A stretch of DNA of 9,879 bases. Origin: Bacteroidales bacterium (GTDB lineage Bacteria > Bacteroidota > Bacteroidia > Bacteroidales > Paludibacteraceae). Below, piece by piece: positions 1-5,889 of the stretch. Location of the stretch: assembly GCA_900766775.1 (NCBI GenBank), contig CAAFXN010000238.1, positions 1-9,879 on the forward strand. The letters run 5' to 3'. The stretch's first letter is position 1, and each line of letters opens with the position of its first letter. Both the position numbers and the translations under genes were made by a program. The notes under the pieces were generated by a model. That model had not been told where the DNA came from. It did not search any database and saw nothing but the letters and a program-made list of their open reading frames with translations.

Positions 1-1409
1 CTACCTTCTAACCGATATCCTTTTAGTTCCACTTTGTGGAAAGGTACAGCGGAAAACTCAGCAGTGAGTTTGGTGTCTTGTGTGAGGGTGAGAGTACGAG
101 GATTGTCGGTGTTGCCATCGCTCCATTGTGAGAAGTTGTATTCGTAATTATTGTTGGATGTTGCATTGATGGTTACGGTACTATTGTCGCAATCAGCGAA
201 CAAGATTTGTGCATATCCCCCCCAAGTCGCAGACAAATCCAATGGATAAGCCAATCCGTATAGGTTCATGTACTGCCATATATCTGCAGTGTTATAGGCA
301 CTCATCGCGGAGCAGGGGACAGAGATTGAGGCTGCGGAGTTAAAGGTTGCGTCCATTATTGTCGGCGGTACTGTGCCTTTGAGATACACTTGCGGGCAAC
401 GGTTGAAAGCACCACTCCCAATCTGTGTAACGGTAGAAGGGATGGTGATAGAGGTCAGGTTAGTGCAACCGCTGAAAGCATAATCGTTAATGGTTGTTAC
501 ACCTTCGGGGATTGTTACAGACTTTAGAGCATAGCAGTAAGAAAATGTGCCACTTTCGATAGTCGTAATTCCTGAAGGGATAGTTACAGAGTCCATATTG
601 CAGCCCCAGAATGCTTCTTGTCCGATGGATTTAAGGCTTTCAGGAAGGACTAATTTTGCTATCCCATAACAGCCATCGAATGCAGACCTCCCTATGCTAT
701 CTACACCATTGGGAATAGTTATCGTATAGAGTGATTGATTATTGCAAAAGGCATAGTCTCCAATCTTGGTTACATTGGTAGGAATAACTGCATCGTTTAC
801 TAATACATCGTTAATATACAGATTCTTTGAACGAGTAGCGGGGGTTGCGTAATAATCTGCAAAATGAATAGCACACCATCCTGCGAGGTCTCCTGTGTAA
901 ATTGTTTTGGTTAATTGATTATTTTCTTGTAGCATCCAACTATCCTCAGCACTAAATGCACCATAGCCTATATAGGTTACGCCACTGCCGATAGTAACGG
1001 AAGTCATCGCATAGTTATCATAGAAGGCGCTATTTTTAATCGTCTTTACACTATTCGGAATGGAAATAGAGTTTACGGGACAACTTCTAAATGCACCAAA
1101 ACCAATGGTTATAACCGTATTAGGAATTGTTACAGAAGTGAGGCTCGTACAATAACAAAATGCATAATTACCAATAGATGTTAGTCCATCGGGTAGTGAG
1201 AGGGAGGTGATGTTGCTTCGTACAGAATACCAAGGAACATTGTTTTCGCCTTCAAAGTTCGTCATATCTCCTGTCCCTTCGATGGTGAGGGCTTGGGTCT
1301 CGGTGTCGTAGGACCATGTGAGGTTGTCGCCGCAGGTGCCGGTTACGACATTTGCATGCAGGGCTATGCTACATAGCACCATGCATAGAAAAGTAGATAA
1401 CTTTTTCAT
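1..1409 (-). CDS. BspA-like leucine-rich-repeat secreted/surface protein, 3' end outside the window
   Basis: Reading leftward from ATG at 1409-1407, the frame stays open for 469 codons to the window edge, so the C-terminus is missing. Residues 1-19 form a signal peptide (MKKLSTFLCMVLCSIALHA). Residues about 67-345 hold some ten LRR_5 (BspA/TpLRR) repeats of about 23 residues with the pattern P.gV.sIG..AF..C..L.sVtI, for example around 76-95, 210-232 and 301-323. They are interrupted at about 153-209 by the TGDLAGWC...KNLYINDVLV island common in this family. A VPCS..SAY segment follows (364-372), then an InlB-B-like repeat (about 409-452, with FSQWSDGNTDNPRTLTLTQD). Family members are secreted and bind host proteins or other cells; that role is inferred here. 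A type IX secretion sorting domain could lie in the missing part. The gene looks AT-richer than its neighbours (one sampled 60-nt line has 21 G/C, against 39 in a korA line). No strong TAnnTTTG box is visible upstream. Confidence 0.9.
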   Translation of the reverse strand, partial: MKKLSTFLCMVLCSIALHANVVTGTCGDNLTWSYDTETQALTIEGTGDMTNFEGENNVPWYSVRSNITSLSLPDGLTSIGNYAFCYCTSLTSVTIPNTVITIGFGAFRSCPVNSISIPNSVKTIKNSAFYDNYAMTSVTIGSGVTYIGYGAFSAEDSWMLQENNQLTKTIYTGDLAGWCAIHFADYYATPATRSKNLYINDVLVNDAVIPTNVTKIGDYAFCNNQSLYTITIPNGVDSIGRSAFDGCYGIAKLVLPESLKSIGQEAFWGCNMDSVTIPSGITTIESGTFSYCYALKSVTIPEGVTTINDYAFSGCTNLTSITIPSTVTQIGSGAFNRCPQVYLKGTVPPTIMDATFNSAASISVPCSAMSAYNTADIWQYMNLYGLAYPLDLSATWGGYAQILFADCDNSTVTINATSNNNYEYNFSQWSDGNTDNPRTLTLTQDTKLTAEFSAVPFHKVELKGYRLEG

Positions 1410-1658
1410 ACTTCGTTGGTTTTTAGTTGTTTATATTTTATTTGTCTTTGAATGTCGGTACAAAACAAAGAAAGCACACCTTTCGCTATGCTTTCCTTGT
1501 TTATGAGAAATCGGGAACTGCTACTTTGATGCACTCGCCTACACCAACAGCCCACGTTCTCACATACGTGAGCGCATAGGCTTTCACTTGAGTGATTTTT
1601 GAAAGTGTTCAGGTTTCAGAAAATCAAGTCCGGCTTATAACGCTACGATTAACATTAC

Positions 1659-1680
1659 CGCGGGTCTCCCGCAGGTCTCC
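1659..1680. repeat. Two tandem copies of an 11-bp unit (cgcaggtctcc)
   Basis: Positions 1659-1669 read cgcgggtctcc and 1670-1680 read cgcaggtctcc, one difference apart. The same unit occurs four times in tandem at 5829-5872. Both arrays lie just past the 3' end of a minus-strand gene, here 37 nt beyond the receptor stop codon. Confidence 0.8.
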
Positions 1681-1711
1681 CTCCCTTTGTAGGGAGGGAC
1701 GGGGAGGGTCC
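1678..1711. repeat. 3'-end hairpin repeat after the TonB receptor gene
   Basis: Arms 1678-1686 (TCCCTCCCT) and 1691-1699 (AGGGAGGGA) form a perfect 9-bp stem with a 4-nt loop, followed by cggggagggtcctaaa. A very similar element sits directly after the beta-barrel gene (4241-4271). Both start within a few bases of the stop codon in the coding direction. It may act as a transcript end or an RNA-stabilising hairpin, but no U-run follows on the minus strand, so it is not a textbook intrinsic terminator. Confidence 0.7.
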
Positions 1712-1716
1712 TAAAC

Positions 1717-4074
1717 TTACCAGTTCACTACGAAGCCCGCATGCACGTTGATACCTGCTTGTGCGTAGTACCACGGCCAGCACGCCGTGCCGTCTTGATA
1801 ATACGAGCAGTCGCTGCCGCCGTTGCTCGCGTACTTGTGGTCGAAGATGTTGTTGATTTGGCAGAGCAACTTAATCTCCGGGCAGCGCTTGTACTTCTGC
1901 AAAGGCAGGGTGTATTGCAAGTTGACATTGGTGGTGGTGTATGCCTTGATGAAGGCGGTGGCGATTTTTGCCGGCTGCCCAATCTGCTCGGGGTGAATCG
2001 GCTCCGTCTCGCCGTACCATGCGATGTTCTCCATTACGATACCGTTGCCGTGGGTGTTGTCAAGATACTGCTTCGACGCCACGTTTGTCTGCACGGTCGC
2101 CACAAAGCCCGCGATATCGAACGTGAAGAGCGACATAGCGGTAATCATCGGCGAATAGGCGATGTCGGTCTCATCGAAATGCACGGTCTGTCCGTACTCG
2201 TTCTCTTCCCAGTTGGCATCGTAGCGCGTTACAGTCTCGTCGTAGCCGAGAATCTTGTTGCGACTGAGCACGAAGTTACCGTCCCAACGGAACCAATCGG
2301 TTATCTTCACACCCGCCGTGAGTTCCACACCCATGCGGTAACTATCTTTCACGTTGACAGTCGATTGTGCGCCCACGTCGTTCACACGACCCGTCAGCAC
2401 TAACTGGTTGTCGTAGTCCATGAAGTAAAGGTTCGCGCCGATGGCGAAACGCGGGTGGCTGTATTGATAGCCCAACTCGTAGTCGTAGAGCGTTTCGGGG
2501 CTGGGCAGACCGGTGTAGGTGTTTGTAGATGCATCCCAGAGCACGTTCTCCTTGTAGTTGTTGCGGCTCGGCTCGCGGTTAGCCATGGCGAAGGAACCGT
2601 AGAGCAGGTGCCCGCGATTCTGATAGGTGAGACCCGCCTTGGGGTTGAAGAAATGGTAGTTGACGGTCAGCGGCAGGTCAGTCATATCCTCGTCGTTGAT
2701 ACCGTCGCGGTGGTAGCGCACATAGCGGTATTGCAGGTCGGCATACAGGCTCAGACGCTCTTGCCCGCGGTTGAGCACGCGCCAGTTGACCTTCCCGTAG
2801 GTGTTCGCGTCCACCTTGTTGGCGTTGTTGCGATAGTACTCGTAGTTGACGGGCAGGCTGCCGCCATAGACGCTGTCTTGGATATAGTTCAGCGTGCCGA
2901 AGTGCGCACCGATATAGTCATTGCCCGCTGCACCGAACTGCACATCCACATGCTCGTTCACATATTTCGCGCTCAGGATGGCACCCGCGAAGTGGTTATC
3001 GAGGCTCTTGCGATACATGCCGTAGGCTTTCTTCACTTTCTCGCCGTTCACGTCCGTGTAGCGCTCCAGCCCCCAGTATTCGAAACTCTTGCGTTTGTAC
3101 TGCTCGTAGTAGCCGCCGCCGTGGGTGTAGTGGAGCGTCGCGTTCAGGCTCCAGTTGGGCGTGAAGCGGTGGGTTATCTGCAACTGAGCATGCTGCTGCG
3201 CGTAGTTATCCGTCTGATTATCATAGTACTTCGTGTTTCCCTCTGCGTCTTCGTACTCGCCGGCGGGGTTGTAGCGTCGGTCAGCACCGTCAATGCCGTA
3301 GGCGGTGTTGTAGTCCACGCCGTCCCAGCCCATGCCGGTCTTCTCCTTGCCGCCGAAGAAGCGTGCCACCACCTGCGTCTTGTCGCCGTACCAGCCGAGG
3401 TCGCCGTAGTACGAATACAGGTCGGAGTTCGTGCGATAGAGGAATCCGTCGGAGTTCACCTTGCTGAAACGCGCGTTCACACGCCAGTTGCCGGGCAGCA
3501 CCACATGCCCGCTCACCATCTCGCGGAAGGTGTTGTACATACCCCCGTTGAATGCCAGTGTGAAGTGGTTTGCGGTGTCGTTATCGCCAGTGTACATGTT
3601 GAGCGACGCACCGAACGAGGCACTACCGTTGGTCGAGGTACCCACGCCGCGCTGCACGTCGATGCTCGACATCGATGCCGCCATGTCCGTCATGTTCACC
3701 CAGAACACCGTCTGACTCTCTTGGTCGTTGAGCGGCACATCGTTCACCGTCATGTTGATGCGCGTGTGGTCAGTACCGCGCACGCGGAAATACGTGTAGC
3801 CCACGCCTAAACCGTCGTCGCTCGTTACCTGCAAAGCGGGTATCGTGCTCAGCAGGTAGGGCAGGTTCTGACCCGTGTTCTCACGATTCAGACGGTCGTT
3901 GCCGACCACGTCGTGGTTGATGGTGGTTTGTTGTACGCGTTGTGCGACCACTTGCACGTCTTGCATCTGGTTCATCACAACAGTCAGCGTGTCATCTGCG
4001 GCATACGCACGTATACCGCTGACCGCAACGGCTGCCGTCAGGCAGCACACAGAAAGAAAAGATTGTTTTTTCAT
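1717..4074 (-). CDS. TonB-dependent outer-membrane receptor, probable thiamine/precursor transporter
   Basis: This 785-residue protein has a signal peptide (1-25, ...IRAYA), then a TonB-box-like DTLTVV at 28-33. A plug domain follows at about 39-160 (VQVVAQRV, FRVRGTDHTRINMTVNDVPLNDQESQ at 96-121, IDVQRGVGTSTNGSASFGASLNM at 138-160), and the rest is a 22-strand-type barrel rich in Tyr, Asn and alternating aromatics. The last strand ends VHAGFVVNW, so the terminal residue is Trp rather than Phe. There is no N-terminal carboxypeptidase-regulatory domain and no SusD neighbour, which argues against a SusC glycan transporter. The receptor would import its ligand with TonB-ExbBD energy. The TPP riboswitch abutting its start makes thiamine, or a phosphate or pyrimidine precursor, the likely ligand; TPP-riboswitch-linked receptors of Bacteroidota are known thiamine transporters. 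No other thiamine gene is in the window. The start at 4074 is fixed by the signal peptide and the riboswitch. Confidence 0.93.
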   Translation of the reverse strand: MKKQSFLSVCCLTAAVAVSGIRAYAADDTLTVVMNQMQDVQVVAQRVQQTTINHDVVGNDRLNRENTGQNLPYLLSTIPALQVTSDDGLGVGYTYFRVRGTDHTRINMTVNDVPLNDQESQTVFWVNMTDMAASMSSIDVQRGVGTSTNGSASFGASLNMYTGDNDTANHFTLAFNGGMYNTFREMVSGHVVLPGNWRVNARFSKVNSDGFLYRTNSDLYSYYGDLGWYGDKTQVVARFFGGKEKTGMGWDGVDYNTAYGIDGADRRYNPAGEYEDAEGNTKYYDNQTDNYAQQHAQLQITHRFTPNWSLNATLHYTHGGGYYEQYKRKSFEYWGLERYTDVNGEKVKKAYGMYRKSLDNHFAGAILSAKYVNEHVDVQFGAAGNDYIGAHFGTLNYIQDSVYGGSLPVNYEYYRNNANKVDANTYGKVNWRVLNRGQERLSLYADLQYRYVRYHRDGINDEDMTDLPLTVNYHFFNPKAGLTYQNRGHLLYGSFAMANREPSRNNYKENVLWDASTNTYTGLPSPETLYDYELGYQYSHPRFAIGANLYFMDYDNQLVLTGRVNDVGAQSTVNVKDSYRMGVELTAGVKITDWFRWDGNFVLSRNKILGYDETVTRYDANWEENEYGQTVHFDETDIAYSPMITAMSLFTFDIAGFVATVQTNVASKQYLDNTHGNGIVMENIAWYGETEPIHPEQIGQPAKIATAFIKAYTTTNVNLQYTLPLQKYKRCPEIKLLCQINNIFDHKYASNGGSDCSYYQDGTACWPWYYAQAGINVHAGFVVNW

Positions 4075-4075
4075 A

Positions 4076-4150
4076 CTCCCTCTACAGAATTACCTGTGCA
4101 GGTTCAAAGGGTGTTTTCTCAGCACCGCAAAGCGGGCACCCCCGAAGACA
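4076..4150 (-). promoter_or_regulatory. TPP (thiamine pyrophosphate) riboswitch, THI element
   Basis: On the minus strand the conserved TPP aptamer elements appear in order. GGGGTGCC opens it, with P2 pairing 4137-4141 to 4109-4113 (GGGTG/CACCC). P3 is CCGC/GCGG with a 3-nt loop (4125-4135). The GCTGAGA that binds the pyrimidine ring is at 4117-4123, TTTGAACCTG at 4099-4108, P5 is ACAG/CTGT (4094-4097 with 4084-4087), and the 3' GAGGGA is at 4077-4082. The spacing follows the thiM/thiC family pattern. P1 looks short (CTTC with GAGG, 4 bp). The aptamer ends 1-4 nt before the ATG at 4074, leaving no room for a separate terminator, so TPP probably blocks translation initiation directly. It should lower receptor synthesis when thiamine is plentiful. 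Confidence 0.95.
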
Positions 4151-4169
4151 GTAAGTATTTTATTGATTT

Positions 4170-4225
4170 TTATTCAGAGCACTCAGAGACTCAAAGCACT
4201 CAGATTATTCTGATTATTCAGAGCA
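4170..4225. repeat. Short direct repeats between the beta-barrel gene and the TPP riboswitch
   Basis: The 12-mer ttattcagagca occurs at 4170-4181 and again at 4214-4225. Between them lie related fragments (cactcagag, cactcaga, attattctga). The receptor's promoter should lie in this stretch or just left of it, but I see no TAnnTTTG box, so its transcription start stays unplaced. Read-through from the beta-barrel gene is possible. Confidence 0.5.
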
Positions 4226-4240
4226 AAGGTCTCCCAAACT

Positions 4241-4271
4241 CCTCCCTTTAAGGGAGGTCGGGAGGGTCTTA
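4241..4271. repeat. 3'-end hairpin repeat after the beta-barrel gene
   Basis: Arms 4241-4248 (CCTCCCTT) and 4250-4257 (AAGGGAGG) are perfectly complementary, then tcgggagggtcttaaa leads straight into the stop codon (4269-4271). It matches the element at 1678-1711 nearly base for base apart from a few indels. The pair marks a dispersed repeat that sits at gene ends. Confidence 0.75.
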
Positions 4272-5039
4272 AAATCGATACGAGAACGCCACATACCATC
4301 CCCATTCCCACATCTGCTGCTCGGCGATGGTCTTGCTCTTCACGCGGTTGTTCAGTCCGAAGTCGTAGCCTGCTTGCAGGCGGTATCTGTCCCACTCGAA
4401 ACCGCCACCCAAGCCCATCTGTATGTTCGTGCGGTTGAGTTCATCGGTGCGCAGACGGTCGTATTTCTCGGTGGGAATACCCTGACTCTGCAACCACTGC
4501 TGCGTGCCCTCGCTCAGATGGAGTTGCATATAGTCCATCTCCGCCAGCCCGATATGCAGTTGCGGACCGGCATAGAAGAACATGTTGAGTTCTTTCCACA
4601 GCAGGATGGTGTAGAAACAGCGCACGGGGATGGTCAGGTTATGTTGCAACACGCGGTGGTGGATATACTCCTCCTGCACCGTGGCAGCGGTCTGCGAGCG
4701 CCAGTGCTGGTCGTTGTTGCCCAGCGAGAGCGAATAGAGCAAGCCCGTCTGCATGCTGAAATGCAACGGCAGCAGGAAGGTAAACGTCGCACCGATACGC
4801 ACACCGTGCAGATACATATCGGGATAGGTGTAGTTGTCGGTGCGCTGCTGCGGCTGCGTGTAGCCTACCTCTATACGATACTCCACACCAAAATGGTAGT
4901 CTTGCTTCTTCGTCTCTTTGCGCGTGGGGTCGAAGAAAGTGTTGTCCGCCGTCTGCAAGTCGGGCTGACGGTGCACCTCCTGCGCGTAGCAGACCATCGC
5001 CGCACTACACATTATAAATATATATAGGAATCTCTTCAT
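4269..5039 (-). CDS. Outer-membrane beta-barrel protein (porin-like, small)
   Basis: I place the start at ATG 5039-5037, giving 256 residues that begin with a clear signal peptide (MKRFLYIFIMCSAAMVCYAQ, cleavage near residues 19-20). The frame stays open upstream to an ATG at 5210, but those 57 codons run across the promoter at 5109-5140 and across a dispersed repeat, so the longer form is not credible. The mature part shows alternating beta-strands: YHFGVEYRIEVGY (48-60), HGVRIGATFTFLLPLHFSMQTGLLYSLSLG (78-107), LNMFFYAGPQLHIGLAEM (151-168), TNIQMGLGGGFEWDRYRLQAGYDFGL (204-229). It ends WGWYVAFSYRF, a typical C-terminal barrel-assembly signal with terminal Phe. It resembles the Bacteroidota outer-membrane beta-barrel families (OMP_b-brl type), which have no fixed function. 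The gene is transcribed alone or with the receptor 194 nt downstream; a link to thiamine uptake is possible but not shown. Confidence 0.85.
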   Translation of the reverse strand: MKRFLYIFIMCSAAMVCYAQEVHRQPDLQTADNTFFDPTRKETKKQDYHFGVEYRIEVGYTQPQQRTDNYTYPDMYLHGVRIGATFTFLLPLHFSMQTGLLYSLSLGNNDQHWRSQTAATVQEEYIHHRVLQHNLTIPVRCFYTILLWKELNMFFYAGPQLHIGLAEMDYMQLHLSEGTQQWLQSQGIPTEKYDRLRTDELNRTNIQMGLGGGFEWDRYRLQAGYDFGLNNRVKSKTIAEQQMWEWGWYVAFSYRF

Positions 5040-5060
5040 TGTATACGCTAAAAGGTCAGT

Positions 5061-5099
5061 CGGAGGTAATGAGTCTTTCATCCTGCGTCCTTCATCCTT
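5061..5099 (-). repeat. Dispersed repeat in the beta-barrel gene leader (TCCTNNN heptads)
   Basis: Read on the minus strand this 39-nt stretch matches 8807-8845 on the plus strand at 35 of 39 positions. Its core is a tandem of 7-bp units beginning TCCT (plus strand, 5081-5101). It lies between the promoter at 5109-5116 and the start codon at 5039, so it forms much of the 5' untranslated region. Confidence 0.8.
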
Positions 5100-5108
5100 A
5101 ATCTTGTG

Positions 5109-5140
5109 CAAAGGTACTGCTTTTTCCCGAATTATCCAAA
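5109..5140 (-). promoter_or_regulatory. Bacteroidota-type promoter for the beta-barrel gene
   Basis: On the minus strand a -33 TTTG (5137-5140) is followed after exactly 20 nt by TACCTTTG (5109-5116), matching the Bacteroidota primary sigma factor consensus TTTG / TAnnTTTG. The transcript would start near 5102-5104, about 63 nt before the start codon at 5039. Confidence 0.8.
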
Positions 5141-5175
5141 AAAAAGCCCGAAAAATAACTTTTTTTACCAAAAAA

Positions 5176-5207
5176 TTTGCGTAATTGAAAAAAAAGCAGT
5201 ACCTTTG
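5176..5207 (+). promoter_or_regulatory. Bacteroidota-type promoter for tRNA-Glu and rpsT
   Basis: TTTG at 5176-5179 and TACCTTTG at 5200-5207 are 20 nt apart. The core 5191-5210 (AAAAAGCAGTACCTTTGCAC) is the exact reverse complement of 5106-5125 in the divergent promoter. The transcript would start near 5212-5214, leaving a leader of about 93 nt (to 5306) with short AT-rich repeats such as ttaattc and gagttta and no ORF. Confidence 0.82.
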
Positions 5208-5306
5208 CACCCGCTTTCGACCAAAAGTGATGTTAAGAGTTTAGCGTTGAGAGTTTAAGGTTTCAATGTCCTCTTAATTCATAATTCTTAATTCTGAGTT
5301 AATTAC

Positions 5307-5378
5307 GGTCCATTCGTCTATCGGTTAGGACGAGAGATTTTCATTCTCTAAAGAGCAGTTCGACTCTGCTATGGACTA
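5307..5378 (+). tRNA. tRNA-Glu (anticodon UUC)
   Basis: A full cloverleaf can be folded. The acceptor stem pairs 5307-5313 with 5371-5377 (6 Watson-Crick pairs plus a terminal G-U). The D stem is 5316-5319 with 5328-5331. The anticodon stem AGAGA/TCTCT (5333-5337 with 5345-5349) presents TTC at 5340-5342. The T stem AGCAG/CTGCT spans 5354-5370 with loop TTCGACT. The discriminator is A5378 and CCA is not encoded. It lies 73 nt upstream of rpsT, with no promoter box visible between them, so both probably share one transcript from which the tRNA is cut. Confidence 0.96.
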
Positions 5379-5451
5379 CAAACGAATAAGCGCAAAGAAA
5401 ACCTTCCTCAAAGGTAAATCATTTGTCTAACAACTTAACGTCTTATCAAAG

Positions 5452-5706
5452 ATGGCAAACCACAAATCTTCATTAAAGAGAATCCGCCAAACGATTACTC
5501 GCAAGGCTCGCAACCACTATTACGCAAAAACTGCTCGCAACGCTGTTCGCGACCTGCGTGCTACCACCGACAAAGCCGCTGCTCAGGCTGCTCTGCCGAA
5601 GGTAAGTTCGATGTTGGATAAGTTGGCAAAGCGCAACATCATCCATAAGAACAAGGCTGCAAACCTGAAATCGAAGTTGGCTATCTACGTGAACAAACTC
5701 GCGTAA
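5452..5706 (+). CDS. rpsT: 30S ribosomal protein S20
   Basis: The 84-residue product is a typical bS20: it starts MANHKSSLKRIRQT, is very rich in Lys, Arg and Ala, and has the usual length and the KRNIIHKNKAANLKSKLA segment near the C-terminus (60-77). S20 binds 16S rRNA early in small-subunit assembly. There is no Shine-Dalgarno sequence before the ATG (…cgtcttatcaaag), normal for this phylum. The gene follows tRNA-Glu and ends 25 nt before a strong terminator, so the two appear to form a complete transcription unit. Confidence 0.98.
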   Translation: MANHKSSLKRIRQTITRKARNHYYAKTARNAVRDLRATTDKAAAQAALPKVSSMLDKLAKRNIIHKNKAANLKSKLAIYVNKLA

Positions 5707-5731
5707 CTTTTCATAACCGAGATATTTCCGA

Positions 5732-5766
5732 AAGGGACTACCTATGAGGTGGTCCCTTATTTTCTT
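5732..5766 (+). terminator. Rho-independent terminator of the tRNA-Glu–rpsT unit
   Basis: Arms 5732-5742 and 5748-5758 form an 11-bp stem (AAGGGACTACC / GGTGGTCCCTT, one G-U pair) with a 5-nt loop TATGA, followed by a T-rich attttctt. The position, 25 nt after the rpsT stop codon, fits. Confidence 0.9.
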
Positions 5767-5828
5767 GTCTTCTCTATTTGGGCTTGTGAAGCGGGGCTGA
5801 ATGTGCTCCGAGATGAGTGCAAAATTTT

Positions 5829-5872
5829 CGCAGGTCTCCCGCAGGTCGTCCGCAGGTCTCCCGCAGGTCGGC
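5829..5872. repeat. Four tandem copies of an 11-bp unit (cgcaggtctcc)
   Basis: The stretch divides exactly into four 11-mers: cgcaggtctcc, cgcaggtcgtc, cgcaggtctcc, cgcaggtcggc. Variation is confined to the last three bases. The array starts 18 nt beyond the RNase H stop codon and shares its unit with 1659-1680. The rest of the gap 5767-5889 shows nothing else. Confidence 0.85.
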
Positions 5873-5889
5873 AGACACTTTTGTAGGAC

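Larger units (their letters stand above)
1410..1716. other. Intergenic region between the TonB receptor and the BspA-like gene
   Basis: No gene is supported in these 307 bases. The right end holds the hairpin and tandem repeats listed separately. The left end should carry the promoter of the BspA-like gene, but I found only weak candidates. One is a TTTG at about 1473-1476 (minus strand) followed 20 nt later by a poor TAAAATAT. Small inverted repeats occur at 1559-1572 (CTCAC/GTGAG, 4-nt loop) and 1584-1595 (TCACT/AGTGA). They are too short to assign a role. Confidence 0.6.

Noticed and set aside
1584..1595. TCACTTGAGTGA as an operator-like palindrome
   Set aside because: Only 5-bp arms around a non-palindromic centre; too short to support in isolation.
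2455..3810. 451-codon open frame on the plus strand
   Set aside because: It lies wholly antisense to the TonB receptor, whose plug, barrel, signal peptide and riboswitch are clear. The predicted product is a Val/His/Ala-rich string with no domain, typical of a shadow frame in GC-rich DNA.
5829..5872. Possible CRISPR-like array
   Set aside because: The 11-bp units are directly tandem with no spacers, and no cas gene is nearby.
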